A stretch of DNA of 64,000 nucleotides from Farysia itapuensis (taxonomy: Eukaryota; Basidiomycota; Ustilaginomycetes; Ustilaginales; Ustilaginaceae), in the NCBI GenBank assembly GCA_023212645.1, contig JALBYC010000006.1:62001-126000 (forward strand). Direction: 5' to 3'. Below are positions 18,728-31,050 of this stretch, one piece after another. Position 1 is the first letter of the stretch. Each line of letters opens with the position of its first letter. The position numbers and the translations under genes are program-made. Below the pieces are notes generated by a model that worked only from the letters and a program-made list of their open reading frames with translations, was not told the origin of the DNA and ran no database searches.

Positions 18728-20680
18728 ATGTCGCACGAAGAGCAGTCGACCGCGCCGGCATCGCGAGGCCGATTCCATCAGCCCAAGCATGGCTGGATGC
18801 ACGAATTCCAGAAGAAGGCTGCCGGACAAACACCCAAGGGAACGCCGCAATCGACACCACGCGCCTCGATGGCCGAACCACATCAGCGACCCTCGGCACA
18901 ACAGCTGCAAGCAGAAGAAGAGGCAATCGCACGCAGAACTGCGCGTTACGGAGGCGACGACCCGCTTGATCCCGATGAGCAGACGTTCGACCCTGACTCT
19001 CAGCACAACGACGATGGCGACAATTCCACCCGGGTTCCATCGTCTCCCTCAAGCGATCCTACAAAGAAGGAGGGAAAGAAATCCGATCCCAACCCAGATG
19101 ACAAGCACGATCCTAACGAAGTCAACTGGGACGGACCAGACGATCCAGAGAACCCGCAAAATTGGTCAAAGTCAAGAAAGTGGTTCCTCACCGTCTTGGT
19201 GTCTTTCCTTACAGTCAATGTCACTTTTGCTTCTTCTGCCCCTTCTACCGGTACACAGCAAATTGCAACAGAGTACAGTGTTGGCACAGTTACGGCTACC
19301 CTAATCACTTCGCTCTTCCTGGCTGGATATTGTTTAGGTCCAATCATCTGGTCGACAACATCGGAATTGGTCGGCCGAAAAATCATCTTCAGCATTGCCA
19401 TGCTCATGTATACGCTCTTCATCTTGGGACAGTCGCTTGCCAACAATATCGCAACGCTTATGATCACACGCTTCCTCAGTGGTGTTTGCGCGGCTGCACC
19501 TCTCACGAATGCCGGAGGCGTTGTTGCCGACATGTGGGATCCTGTCGGACGAGGCTTTGCTATGAGCGTCTTCTCATGCTCAGTTTTCATCGGCCCTGTC
19601 ATGGGCCCCATTGTTGGTGGATTTATTGCCCAGTCTTACCTCGGCTGGCGATGGATCTTCTGGGTGATGCTCATGTTTGCTGGCTTCTGCTGGCTGGTGA
19701 CGGTGTTGTTCCTGCCCGAAACATTCGCACCTGTGCTGCTAATGCGCAAAGCCAAGCGTCTGCGTCGAATCGACCCGGAGAACAACAAGGACCTGTTTGC
19801 GCCTCACGAAAAAAGCGATTGGTCTCTTAGTGGCATTGCGCACAGAACTCTCCTGCGGCCATTCCAGATCTTGGCGCAAGAGCCAATCCTGGTGCTGATC
19901 ACTATTTACCTGAGTTTCGTCTACGGTATTTTGTACGGACTGTTCGAGGCGATTCCGATCATCTTCGAGCAGATGCGCGGCTTCAACGCTGGCGAATCTG
20001 GTCTCATCTTTGTCGCTGTCGGTCTGGGCACGACCATCGGTGGTGTTCTCAACATATTCGTCCAGCGCAAATACATCCAGTTGACACCGTTCTGGAAGGG
20101 CACACCTCCCCCGGAGGAACGGTTGATCGGATCGATGATCGCAGGACCTGTCCTAGTTGTCGGCTGCTTTTGGCTCGGGTGGACCGGCAACTATGTCGCT
20201 GTTCCCTGGTACGTGCCAGCATTGGCGCTCATCCCCGTCGGAATGAGTTTCACGCTCGTCTTCATCAGTCTTCTCACCTACATCGTCGACTGCTACCTGA
20301 TGTACGCTGCATCCGCTCTTGCAGCCAACACTATCATCCGATCAGCAGTCGGAGCTGCATTCCCCTTGTTCACTCAGCAGATGTTCACCGGTCTCGGAGT
20401 GGGCTGGGCTGCCACCCTGCTTGGCTTCGTGTCCTTAGCGCTAGCGCCGGCCCCCTACCTCTTTTACATCTATGGCAGCAAGATTCGCGAAAAGTCCAAG
20501 TTCGCGCCAGCACTCGATCTGAAAATCCGCAAGGAGCTTGAAGAAGAAGGCAAGCTGCCGGAGAATAGTCTCAAAGAGCTCGGCGTCTTCAACCGCAACG
20601 GTCTGAAGGAGGCGAAACAGGCATATGCAACCCAGAATGACTCTGAAAAGAATGGCGGTCGCGACGCCGAACACGCTTAA
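18728..20680 (+). CDS. MFS drug/polyamine transporter (DHA1 family)
   Basis: A plasma-membrane proton antiporter of the DHA1 group, which exports drugs, toxins or polyamines. The ATG at 18728 gives 650 residues: a long hydrophilic, acidic N-terminus (about 150 residues, containing WDGPDDPENPQNWSK, a typical DHA1 lead-in) and then 12 predicted membrane helices. The segment GPIIWSTTSELVGRKIIF is the motif A region. GRGFAMSVFSCSVFIGPVMG covers the motif C region. LPETFAPVLLMRKAKRLR, at the start of the central loop, is characteristic of Tpo1- and Flr1-like carriers. Substrate cannot be assigned. No biosynthetic cluster adjoins it. Confidence 0.9.
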   Translation: MSHEEQSTAPASRGRFHQPKHGWMHEFQKKAAGQTPKGTPQSTPRASMAEPHQRPSAQQLQAEEEAIARRTARYGGDDPLDPDEQTFDPDSQHNDDGDNSTRVPSSPSSDPTKKEGKKSDPNPDDKHDPNEVNWDGPDDPENPQNWSKSRKWFLTVLVSFLTVNVTFASSAPSTGTQQIATEYSVGTVTATLITSLFLAGYCLGPIIWSTTSELVGRKIIFSIAMLMYTLFILGQSLANNIATLMITRFLSGVCAAAPLTNAGGVVADMWDPVGRGFAMSVFSCSVFIGPVMGPIVGGFIAQSYLGWRWIFWVMLMFAGFCWLVTVLFLPETFAPVLLMRKAKRLRRIDPENNKDLFAPHEKSDWSLSGIAHRTLLRPFQILAQEPILVLITIYLSFVYGILYGLFEAIPIIFEQMRGFNAGESGLIFVAVGLGTTIGGVLNIFVQRKYIQLTPFWKGTPPPEERLIGSMIAGPVLVVGCFWLGWTGNYVAVPWYVPALALIPVGMSFTLVFISLLTYIVDCYLMYAASALAANTIIRSAVGAAFPLFTQQMFTGLGVGWAATLLGFVSLALAPAPYLFYIYGSKIREKSKFAPALDLKIRKELEEEGKLPENSLKELGVFNRNGLKEAKQAYATQNDSEKNGGRDAEHA

Positions 20681-21398
20681 GTTTTCCGTTAATTAAACTG
20701 TATCATACTACCTTTACATCCCAGGAACCGTACACACATGCAACACACTTTCGCAATTATGATGTCCATTAGAGCTGCGCGTGGATCATTTGCCTCTTGA
20801 TCACATGTCTGCTATGATCGAACGTGTAGTGAGACCATGAGGCCTTGGGGGAAGCGCACGTGTGGGTTCAACGTGAGTGGGGCGAGTTAACGAGTACGAG
20901 TGGATCGAGTAGATCGAGTAGCTACGCGAGTAGAAAATTGTACAAATCCGGCCTAACAAGTTAATCTCGCGTTTTGATTTTCGATTTGCGTTGATCATGT
21001 CCATGTGATGGTGAATGGTTGACTCCACCTTGCTCGCCTCCTTCTGCTCTCGTCCCTGTGGTCTTCCCAGTACACGTTTGTAGGCTTCTGCGCCCTGTGG
21101 AGCTTTTGTAGCTGTACCGTGTCCTCATCTCTTCAGGGCATGCTCCAGGAAGCACCTCGGCTCAGAGTCTCGCGAACCTATTTCATCTGATTCTCTGTAC
21201 CTCTGACCACTTTGGGTTTCCGAGGGAGAAGACCCTTCATATCTTGCTGCGCACTCGCTAAAGTTCATCACTCGCAGCCTCAAGTGAGGTGCTAGTCGCA
21301 GGCTCACCTCTATCGCGGCAATAGGCGATACATAAGTGCGCCTCTTCTGTTCGCGCCTGTCCCACTTCTCCTGTGCAGATCGACGTGCAACAGCCATT
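20681..21398. other. MFS-YTH intergenic region
   Basis: A 718 bp gap between same-strand genes. It contains a degenerate tandem repeat of CGAGTA-type units at about 20883-20933. The rest must include the YTH gene promoter. No gene is seen. Confidence 0.6.
20883..20933. repeat. degenerate CGAGTA tandem repeat
   Basis: Six imperfect CGAGTA/CGAGTT-type units occur within 51 bases, separated by GAT or TAC spacers. It looks like a decayed short tandem repeat. Confidence 0.55.
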
Positions 21399-24122
21399 AT
21401 GTCACATCAGCCGACCAGTGCCTCGGCCCGCAACATTCCAGCAGTGGACACCTTCTCTACTGAATCCTCAAGCAGACGCGATACAAGATCAGATGATGTG
21501 ACCAGCCTCCCAACAGCTCCTTCGTCCGGGACAGGTGTCCGAAGAAATCATACAATACATGGGGTACGCCATCCTGCAGAACCAAGACTGGAGAAGCACT
21601 TCGAACAGCCAGAGACCAACAGTCATCTGTCAAGTACGAGCGCCCTCAGTCATGCTCACAGCTCCTCGCCCAGCAGCAGCGATTTCGCGACTGACTCTGG
21701 CTCGTCACATTCGTCTGCGGCTGTCCCAGACCTGGCCAGTGGTCTGACCCCCCTGCAAGCTCTCTACGCCAAGTCAAGTGTCTCTCGTAATCAATCATTG
21801 CCCAGTCGTCATTCCTCAAAGTTGTTGCCCAATCTCCCTCTAAACGGGACTCCAAAGCAATCAAGTCTCTTCAATAGCCTTTCTGCTATTACTGGCGGTG
21901 CAGATATTGACGAACACGAGTGGGAAAAGCTTATCCGCTCTGGTAACGTCCTTGACAACGAGCAACAAGTTGGATCTGATCTCCCAGTCCCGTCTCTGCA
22001 GACAGAGACCTCATGGTCTGATTCGGTCTTTGACCATCGGCGTTTCCCTTCTGGTCCGGCTTCAGCACATCGACAGTCTCCTGTCGCTCGTTCCGAACAC
22101 TTTGCTGATCCACATCGCTTCAAAAGCAGCAGTATGGCTATGGACGCTCTCGACGTAGGTTCTTTCGCTCCTTCAGCCGCATCAAGCTCCAGTGGCTTTG
22201 TTCGTCGCCATCAATCTCTCAACCACAACTCGGGGCGTCTGGCGGCTGAACGTTTGGCGGCTAGATCTTCTCGACCACCAGGTGGGAACGAGCGGGGTGC
22301 AGGTACAGGCAGTCTGACGCCATCATACTCGACTCGTCTCGAGTACCCTTTCAGCCCAGATCGCCAGGCAAATAGTATCTCTGCATCGAGCAGCCCCATT
22401 GCACCGATCGGACACGCAAGAAAGCCGTGGAACGCACCTTCACAAGACGTCATTGGCTCACCTTCCCGATACGCCGGCTCCTTTGCATCTCAGAACAACA
22501 TGGGCACTCATAGTACTGTCGACGCATTCTCAGATCTGTCATCACCTCCTGAGCTGGGTCTCCATTCCGATCTGGCCAAGCTCAGCATGTCAGAATCGAT
22601 GCAGTCGCATGTCGGTCCTAGAGTTGCGTCCAACTCAATTTCTGAATCTCTCCCGATGCGACCATCACTGGTGTCGCGTGGCAGCTCGTCTAGTGTTAAC
22701 TCCAACATGGGACGAAAACTCCCTTCGCTGGTGACAAACCGAGACGATTTGCAGCAGAGCAATCATCTAGCTTCTATGGCACCCGGGCCAGCCTCTGCAG
22801 CCGCGTACGTTCCACCAATTGGTCACGGTCATTCGAGACAGCAGTCACACGATCCGTTTGCAAATCATCAGAGTCCAGAATATGATCACTCGCGTCGATT
22901 CGGGCCTTTTACCTCCATACCACAGGGCCACTGGCAGGACAAGGAGCGCATTGCAGGTCGATCCGACACCCCAAACCCTCCTGGAACATTCCAGAATGTG
23001 TCTCCGCCTTCGAACTTCGACGCTGGTGCCTATCGATTCGCCAACGACATGGATCCGAACATGCGTGCACTCAGTATGGCTCTAGCACACGAGCAACAAA
23101 AGAACGCTATGCTGCAGGCTCAGCTAGGTGTGCACGTCCACGCCGGCGGGCAAGATGCTCATATGTTTGGCATGACGTCGCTCAACTCGGCTCAATCAAT
23201 CGCACAACAGCTGAGAGGCTCTATCCCACCAAACCCTGGCGCCATGGGTCCTCCACCAAACCGAATCTTCAACAATGTTCAAGGCCCACGTGCGGAGCTT
23301 GCCAACCAAAGTATTTCAAATGGGCCAGGTGCAAGAGATACGACTGCCGTGGAAGGGGTGGCCAATGTTTCACCCCCCAACAACCTCGTGCCACTGGCTG
23401 TGCAACGAGGCTACAATCCAGCGCCTGGCACTTTCGACCTCTCCCCTCCTTCCGCTCGCTTCTTTGTCATCAAGTCGTACACCGAGGCTGATGTCCACAA
23501 ATCTCTAAAATACGAGATTTGGGCGTCTACGGACAAGGGAAATCAAAGACTTGACAAGGCTTTCCGAGACAGCGCACACAGTGGACCAATTTACCTGTTT
23601 TACTCTGTCAATGCTTCGGGCCACTTCTGTGGCATGGCTCAAATGCTGACCCCACTTGACTACACGACCTCTAGCAATGTTTGGGCTCAAGACGGCAAGT
23701 GGAAGGGGACATTCAAAGTGCGCTGGATCTTTGTTAAAGATTTGCCCAACAGTCAGTTGCGACATATACGTCTGACCAATACGCAGGAGTGCAAACCAGT
23801 CACGCAATCGCGCGATACACAGGAGTTGACGTCCGATGCCGGTCGGGAGGTGTTGAAGATCATGTCGGCTTACACGGCCAAGACGAGCTTGTTGCAAGAT
23901 TTTCAGTTCTACGAGATGCAGGGAAGGCCGGCTCTTTCCCCTGCCCCGATGGCATCTCCTCCATCAGTCAGTCCCGTGATTGCAGCTGGTGGTCCTGAAC
24001 CGAGCCTTGCCGCACACGGAGGCAAGTCTGAAGGCCAATCTGCCGTAGCAACACTACACGCCAAATTAGGACAGAATGCCGGAGCAAACTCTCCTCCGCC
24101 ACGCCTAGGCGTCTCTGAATGA
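21399..24122 (+). CDS. YTH-domain m6A RNA reader (YTHDF-like)
   Basis: A predicted reader of N6-methyladenosine in RNA, probably cytoplasmic. The ATG at 21399 gives 907 residues; an in-frame ATG at 21336 adds 21 residues that look like leader. About 680 residues of Ser/Pro/Asn/Gln-rich disordered sequence precede one YTH domain (about residues 681-837). It starts [20 protein letters not shown] and contains [17 protein letters not shown] and [20 protein letters not shown]. These supply the tryptophans expected for the methyl-adenine cage (W at about 707, 760 and 767). A short Pro/Ala-rich tail follows. Convergent with the TBC-Uba4 gene, 135 bp away. The targets are not deducible. Confidence 0.93.
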   Translation: MSHQPTSASARNIPAVDTFSTESSSRRDTRSDDVTSLPTAPSSGTGVRRNHTIHGVRHPAEPRLEKHFEQPETNSHLSSTSALSHAHSSSPSSSDFATDSGSSHSSAAVPDLASGLTPLQALYAKSSVSRNQSLPSRHSSKLLPNLPLNGTPKQSSLFNSLSAITGGADIDEHEWEKLIRSGNVLDNEQQVGSDLPVPSLQTETSWSDSVFDHRRFPSGPASAHRQSPVARSEHFADPHRFKSSSMAMDALDVGSFAPSAASSSSGFVRRHQSLNHNSGRLAAERLAARSSRPPGGNERGAGTGSLTPSYSTRLEYPFSPDRQANSISASSSPIAPIGHARKPWNAPSQDVIGSPSRYAGSFASQNNMGTHSTVDAFSDLSSPPELGLHSDLAKLSMSESMQSHVGPRVASNSISESLPMRPSLVSRGSSSSVNSNMGRKLPSLVTNRDDLQQSNHLASMAPGPASAAAYVPPIGHGHSRQQSHDPFANHQSPEYDHSRRFGPFTSIPQGHWQDKERIAGRSDTPNPPGTFQNVSPPSNFDAGAYRFANDMDPNMRALSMALAHEQQKNAMLQAQLGVHVHAGGQDAHMFGMTSLNSAQSIAQQLRGSIPPNPGAMGPPPNRIFNNVQGPRAELANQSISNGPGARDTTAVEGVANVSPPNNLVPLAVQRGYNPAPGTFDLSPPSARFFVIKSYTEADVHKSLKYEIWASTDKGNQRLDKAFRDSAHSGPIYLFYSVNASGHFCGMAQMLTPLDYTTSSNVWAQDGKWKGTFKVRWIFVKDLPNSQLRHIRLTNTQECKPVTQSRDTQELTSDAGREVLKIMSAYTAKTSLLQDFQFYEMQGRPALSPAPMASPPSVSPVIAAGGPEPSLAAHGGKSEGQSAVATLHAKLGQNAGANSPPPRLGVSE

Positions 24123-24257
24123 TCCGCCACAATCGGTAGAAACCTTTCTGGTACACGACTTTCAACATCCCTTCACGTCCCAGCTCATTCATTGCTTGCA
24201 TGTAATACTAGCGCCAAGTAGCATTGTGATTAGGTGCACGTTTGAGGTACTTGAGGG

Positions 24258-27200
24258 TTAGTAAATAGGGAAATTAGGATCTCTATCTCGAGAGTATGCC
24301 CGCAAGCCTCCTACCAGGTCGGTAAATACCATCCGAGAGACGTCTGGCTGCGCTTTCGCAGGTAACTTGCGGTGTGGTTCGGGTACATCGGGCTGTCCAA
24401 GTGGATGTACGAAGTCTGCACTAGGCTGTGCTTCTAGGCCTCTGGCCAGCTTTTCTTCCTGTTTCTCCTTCATGTAGATATCCTGCTCTTGGATGAGGAG
24501 TCGTACTGCTTCCCGTGAATCGTTCCCTTTCTTGCAGACTACAAGAACCTTGCATGTTGAAGATGAGGTCTGCTCTGCACGCGATCTGATCTGTTCGAAT
24601 GCGGTTCGAGGGTCTTTTGACAGGTTCGAGATAGGGATGTTGATCGAGTGCGGCAGCTTTGCAATACCGAATTCAACTTGCGGCCGCACGTCTATGACTA
24701 AAGACGAAACGTCCATGCCGTTCACTTTGGTCCTTGGGAAGCCATCTGTTGCTAAACTTTCGACTTGGCCAATACCACAAAAGGATGCATAGTCTTCGTC
24801 CTCCAAGTTCGTGATCATTGGTTCCGACACTTGGGTCGGATCTCCGCAAGCACGGCAGGTTGCCAGACGTCGGGGACGAATTCTGATAGTGCGGAACGGC
24901 GTAGACGTCATCGGCGACATCAAAGTCATCAATGGCGGTGTGTCTTCCCCAATTTGGCCGAGAATTTTCACGGACTCCAGGGCCTGCATCGTTCCGACGA
25001 TTCCCGTAATTCCGCCAAGCACGCCGCCATCCTCGCAATTAGTTACATCACTGGGCTTTGGGGATTTCGGAAAGAGGCAGCGGTAGCAAGGTCCACGCAG
25101 CTCTGGTCCTGGGCCATCACCGCGACCGAGTTGCTTGTGAAGAACGACCAGCTGTCCGTCATAGCCTTGCGCCGCTCCTGAAACAACTTGAACACCTTCT
25201 AATACGGCGGCATCCGATACCAAGTAACGTGTCAGAGGATTGTCAGTGCAGTCTAGGACCAGGTTTTGACCTTTGATGACCTCTCGTGCGTTGGAGGAAG
25301 TCAAAGCTACGCAAAGTGCAGTCACTTTGATATGAGGATTTAGTTGTCTGGCAGCTTGAGCAGCTGATTCTGCCTTTTGCATACCAATCTTGGTATCTGT
25401 GTGCAGAATCTGGCGTGCTAAATTTGATGACTCAACGACGTCGTGATCGATGATAGAGATGTGGCCGACTCCAGCAGCGGCCAAGTACTGTACTGCTGGA
25501 CATCCAAGTCCGCCTGCTCCAACGACCAGGACTTTTGAGTCGCGCAGTCGCAATTGGGCGGGCAAACCAAAATCAGGAAGTATCATTTGACGTCCATAAC
25601 GAGCATATTCAGGGAGTGTCATGGGCAAGTGCGACACAAGAGGCGTTTTGGTAGAGCTCGAGGGAGACATTGAAGGACTAGCAATTTTGCTTGTTGCATC
25701 GAAGTATTGTGCACTTTCTGGCTTGCCGATGTTAGTTGGCAGACCGCCATGGGTAGCATTTTCTCGCACAGAGTTATCCTCGTTCATCTGTGGCAGCGTG
25801 GCAGGGTCAAACTCTGCAGCAATGCCCAAGAGTACATCTCGAATGTGTTTGAGAGCTGTGAAGGTCATGAGTGTATTTGCGCCGTGGTCTGACGTATGCG
25901 CTTCATCCTCAGGGGACGTGGGATTGTGCGAGTTCAGCCAGTCACCCTCCAGAACATCAATGCATGTTGTCAGAGCCGAGCCAATGACTTTGTTACTCTG
26001 TGTCAGTCCTTGAAGCGCGGCCGCTAGCTCCGCGGTAGAGCTAGCGGTGATACTTGCCGACCTTTTGCTCTCTAGGTCTGCGGTACTGCTTGTCGAAGGA
26101 TCTGTTGAGAATTTGTCTTTAGGAGAAGCCACGTGACCTTTCGTTGGCGTTGGAGTTGAAGTCGAACCACGAGCAGCGGCAGTATTCGTTGCAGAGAAGG
26201 ATTCGTCGAACTTGCTTGGAAAGCCGGATGAGGATGACTGTGACGCTGATGATGCAGCTACGCCTGCAGCAGCAGCCGCAACCGTTCTGGATACGTTTGC
26301 CAAAGCGCTGTTTAGATGCTGTGGAAGGTCGGAACGAACATATAGACCTTTCGCAAAGTCGCTGATTCCTTCTGGCAGATAAGCCGAGGCATTGATACCA
26401 AAAGGTCTAGGCGCGATTCCACTACTATTGGATCGTGGTATAGAAGCAGTGGGTGAGTCTGAATATCGTCCTGAGTAAGGAGACGAGTGAAATGCAGATG
26501 TTCCTTGAGGTGACGATCCTTGTTCGACGCTTGCATTGCTTCGCGCCCAGGCAGTAGGGCTGCCGACCCCGGATGAAGCTCTGCCGACTGTTGCAAATTT
26601 GTGAGCTCTTGCCTTGAAGGCTAAGGGAGAATTTGTCGTCGAAGACGAACGTTGATCTTGGTCTGTGTCATCCCGGTATGGCTCAATGCCGAGATGTTCC
26701 CGATTGGACATGATCACTGCCACGCCTGTCGTGGGACTCGCACCATCTCGTTGGATTTGGATCGCTTGCTGAACGAGCAAGTGCGGCAGATTTGGAGACA
26801 TGGAAGGATAGCGAAGAAGGAACTGGAGAGCTGTCGAGTAGTCTGCCGTCAGAAGCTGGTTCCGGACCCGGATCAGCATGGCGAGGCAGATGTAGTCGAC
26901 AAGCTCGAGGGACGAGTCGGCAGCGAACAAGCCGTCCCAGATGACCAGAGCATCCTCTAGAGCAAACTCGCGCGTGAAGATAAGTCGAATCCAGCGCAGA
27001 GCGAAGATCTGCGGTTCAACGCCCAGTGAATCCAGGTGTTGGGCTAGCGTGGGGTCCACTAGGTGTAACAGTGCTTGGATACGGTCGCATTTGACCACAA
27101 TGGGAGTGGCTTGTTTTGTTTTAGACGCGTTCGACGCCGGCTGAGAGGGCAGTCCCGACGACGAACTGGGTAAAGCGGCACGTGTTGTGACAGGATCTGA

Positions 27201-28130
27201 ACGCCTGTCTCGCCACTCATACCAGTCCTTTGCGTGCAGCATCATAGTACAGAACACGGTGTATACATCGTGTTCAATCCATGACTGTCCCATAATGTGC
27301 AACAGGACTTCATTGTCCAGTGTAGATATGCCCGAGCGCGTCGGCGAGGCTGACTTGCTCGTAGCATTGTCTGATCGTACCATCCACAAGGTAGCTAGGA
27401 GTTCGTGCATACCCTGACGATAGCCTATATCTTCGTTCTGCAGACACCAGACAAAGAGAGCATTCGCGAGACCTTGCTGAACCGGAAGCTGACGAAATAG
27501 CGGGACTTCTGGAAACGTCCGTTCGACATCTTGGAGTATCGTCTTCCGAAGTTCAAGAGACGCATAGTATGTCTTCCAGGGATTCGATTCGTCTAGGCTG
27601 AGCGGATTGTTGACTGCAAGGTCATTAAAAGAGCTCTCTAGCGACTGTGAAGCGCGTCTGCTTCCTTTCTGGTGCGGAGAATCGAGCGATCTCGATGACT
27701 CGTTCGCAGCAAAGTTGACGCCAGGAGGATAATTGCCATCGGGAGCACGCAAAAACCTGCGTCTGAGAACATCGTACGAGTCTCTTTCTTTGTCCAGGAC
27801 AGCTGTCCATGATGAGGGAGTGTTCGAAAGATGGTCTGATAGGTACATCTTCCAGTAGACCCACCTCATTGCCGCATCTTCGGATTTGTGCAGCTGTCCC
27901 GTGATACCTCGAGCTTTGAGTGCTTCTCGGGAATCCTGAGCGAGCTGATACTGGAGTCTTTCCCAGGCTTGTCTGTACAGATCAGCACGAATTGTCAGTG
28001 TGACTCCAGGACTGAGGTGTATCTTAATGTCTTACCTGATGCGCATGCCCTCATCTTCCGAGGCGACTTTGTCTTTGGGCTGCTGATATGTTGGCGGAGG
28101 ACCGCGAGCAGCGGCCAGGGGATCTGTCAT
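24258..28130 (-). CDS. TBC Rab-GAP fused to Uba4/MOCS3 sulfurtransferase
   Basis: One continuous frame joins two proteins that are normally separate. The N-terminal half is a TBC domain with both catalytic fingers (ILQDVERTFP for Arg, IGYRQGMHELL for Gln), then low-complexity sequence and a short helical block. From about residue 815 (Met at 25622) follows a full Uba4: EYARYGRQMILPDFG, the nucleotide loop VLVVGAGGLG, zinc CxxC pairs CYRC and CRAC, and catalytic Cys in TNCEDGGVLGG. A rhodanese domain with VCKKGNDS and the ending FTDLVGGLRAYSRD complete it. Uba4 activates Urm1 for tRNA thiolation. The large exon starts upstream of its first ATG (27869): I infer exon 1 at 28130-28036 and an intron with donor GTAAG. 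The acceptor that keeps frame is at 27970, giving about 1268 residues. Confidence 0.85.
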
Positions 28131-28366
28131 GGGCTCTGATTGGGTCTATTTCGCATGCATAGCGCGTTGTTGTATCGAGCCCGAAGACTGAGTCGATTTT
28201 CGCTGTTCTGATGAGTATTGTGGTGTTGGTCTGCCACGAGAGCGTCTCAATCGGCTAAAAAACGGGAAGGGTCCTACATGTGGAGACGACGACGCGAACC
28301 AACACCACCAAACACCTTGGGCTGCTCATCCCTTAGCATGGTGCGACCATAGACGTCGACAGAACA
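28131..28366. promoter_or_regulatory. divergent promoter of TBC-Uba4 fusion and TFIIIC90 genes
   Basis: A 236 bp spacer between two start codons facing away from each other. It must hold both core promoters; no named motif is clear. Confidence 0.5.
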
Positions 28367-30890
28367 ATGAGCCCTCGCATCAGTAAGGCTGGCCTTCAGC
28401 GTCAACGACCTGATCAGCAAACTACCCTGCTCGGCTCCATTCCACTGTCGAGCTGCTCTTCAGCACATGGCAACCTCACCTGGTCTTCTCTTGGCCAAGC
28501 TTTGGTGGTGACAGATGACATTCTTTTCGTGATATCGCCTCTGGTGGGCTTGCATCCGAAACTGGCAACGTCAAGTCGAGTATGCGAAGTGGAAACACAC
28601 CCTGATTGGCAAAAGTGCTTTCCACACGCCAGTTGTCAAATTCATATCAAGACCATTCTAGAGCAGGACTCGACCGTTCGCGATCGTCAAGCTCTCGAGG
28701 CAGACTATACAGACGGTCACCCACTCTTTTCCATCTCACGATGGAAGTCTGCAAGCTGGTCAAGGCCTGGGATGGGCCCTAACGGGAGCTGTCTCATTCT
28801 AGCAGTCACCTCGGAAATGGATCTATACGTCATTGGCGCGACGTCCAACTCCTGGACGGGAGATTGGGAGCTGCTCCATTCGGTGGATTTGCGCGAAGTC
28901 GGCGCCAGGGCGAGTCTCGACATGGATCAGATTGGCACCACAATCGAGGAACCTGACCCAGACAGGCAAAGTTTCAGTACTTCGAGAAGAAATGTTAGGA
29001 AGCAGCAGAAAGCTACAGAAGTCCTCTGTGCCTCTTGGCTGAAAGGCGGCTCACAAAACCACATTCCAACCCAAAACGGTGATGCAAGCGATTCGACAAG
29101 GCTTCCTTTCTCCTACATCCTCGTCGGCCTCCGTGCTGGCTACGCTCTTATACTGAGTTGTCAGGCTATCACTGGTCACTGCACCTTTTCCTCCCTCCTA
29201 CCGTTCAGTGAGTGGGGTCTCGATCGGATATTAACAAACGAACCTGAAGGTTCTACTCAGCTCGCTTTTCAGTGTGCCGATGGCGCTTTCCTTTGTACAA
29301 TCGATGTGCAGAACGGGCACTGCAGAGTACAATCTCCGGCTCTCCCATTCGAGCCACTATACCAACCAATCTCGAACTGGAAATGGCTACAGCATCGACT
29401 TATCATCGCGACTGCGGGCAGAGTGCATGTCCACGATAGTCTGACCGGCTTCCACACAACATACCATTTAGGCAATGAGCCAAATCAGGTTTCTGATCCT
29501 TACTCGGCCGTCGTGTCCATACACCAAGACGAGCGACTAGATGGATGCCTTGTTACCCTTCAAGACCTCTACGTGTACTTCGTACCATTCACAACCGGCT
29601 CAACCGCCCCAGGCCCATGTTCGAAACTTCTACCAACGGCTCCCTTGGCTTCTAAAGGCTATCCGCCTCTTCTGGAGCCACTCCAGCGCGAGTATGATTC
29701 TTTACAAAAGTACCATGCCTTTGAACCCGAACCTTGTCTCACCTCGCATCCTGGCTATACCCACCTTGTCGGCGTTACCCTCATGGACGAAAAAGTCGCT
29801 TCCTTTGGCTTCAACGTTTCAGAGACGTCGAAGTACCAATTATTATTGAAACGACGGGACGATCAAAGTACGTCATCTCTTCTAGATGAGGCTTTGCGAA
29901 AGGTCGTCTCCGGTCTGGAGTCTGGTCAACCTCCTATTGCGGCCCTGGGAGCCATCATGGCAGTCTGTCACATCTGCCCCAATCCACCAAGCATGTTTGA
30001 AAATTTGGCTCAAAACATTCGTCACGCCCAACTCGCCTTATCCTCTCGACAACAGACAGCGAGCAGTGCCGTTGACCCCGTAGACCGCTCCCTGCTGGCT
30101 CAGGAGCAAGCCTTATACATTCTCACAATGTGGCTACGAGTAAGTCTAAACGAGTGTCTAGTCGTGAGTATACTGCTGACCCAATTCGTTTACTCTGCAC
30201 AGCGTCAGCCCAAGGCAGGCAATGCCGGAAGTGACTTGCAGCCCGGAAAGCATCGTGAGAGCGTCTTGACGTCCTTGCTTGCGAGCTCACTCCTCAAAAT
30301 GGCCAAAATCTACGCGCAAGAACCCACAGAGCCGGATTATCGCACTCTGGTTCGGTTCTGCGCGGCGGTCCACATGCTTCCATCCCCCAATATGGACTCA
30401 GGTGTGGAGGAAGCTCAGAGAGAGGCGCTTGCGGCGCTGGGCGAATCTTCTCGAGTTTGGAACAAACATCCAGTAAGTTGTGGATGCAATGACTGGGTCT
30501 GGGAAGAAGCATGCTGATACATTTGCAACAGGACGCGTCTAAAGGCGTCGATACGCGGGAAAGCTGTGCAGCTTGCTCATCAAGCCTGTCCCTCACGTGG
30601 GACGAGGATCTACACAGCTTTGCATATGCTGTTTGCGACAATTCACATATTTGGCGTACGTATTTGCTCTAAGTCTGTCCGCAACACCAACGCTAACGTC
30701 TTATTTGCGCTGCACAGCTCGATGCTCGGTCACGCTGGCTGCTATCTCGGACGCCCAGGTCAGAGCCTGCATAACGTGTTGGACAAAGTCGCTTGTTCCT
30801 GGCGCAGAAGGGCTGAGCCCCTCAGAAAGTGCGATGTTGCAAGCCGCGACAAGGTGCCCTTACTGTGGCAGCTGCTGGATACTGACCTAG
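28367..30890 (+). CDS. TFIIIC 90 kDa-type subunit (GTF3C4/Sfc9-like)
   Basis: A subunit of RNA polymerase III factor TFIIIC, which binds tRNA-gene promoters. Four exons: 28367-30139, 30203-30472, 30532-30655 and 30718-30890, giving 779 residues. Introns of 63, 59 and 62 nt have GT-AG ends and a CTGAC or CTAAC branch site (CTGAT in the second). The N-terminal part matches the TFIIIC delta-type beta-propeller layout (SSAHGNLTWSSLGQALVVTD near the start). The last two exons create a zinc-finger tail: CAAC near residue 690, then WPRCSVTL, ACITCW and CPYCG, as in the TFIIIC zinc-finger family. The first intron is a multiple of three without stops, so unspliced RNA would stay in frame. It shares a promoter with the TBC-Uba4 gene. 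Confidence 0.82.
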
Positions 30891-31050
30891 CTTTGTCAAT
30901 TCACCGTACAAAAGTCCGGACTTCGCTTGCGCAAACGAAACGAAAGAAAAAAGTCACCGAAGTGTTAGAGCCTGAATTCGCCCTCCAACAGCGCTCGATT
31001 TCGATAAGCCTGCTCTTGGTTCCTGACTATCGCTACTCACGCCCGCGGCA

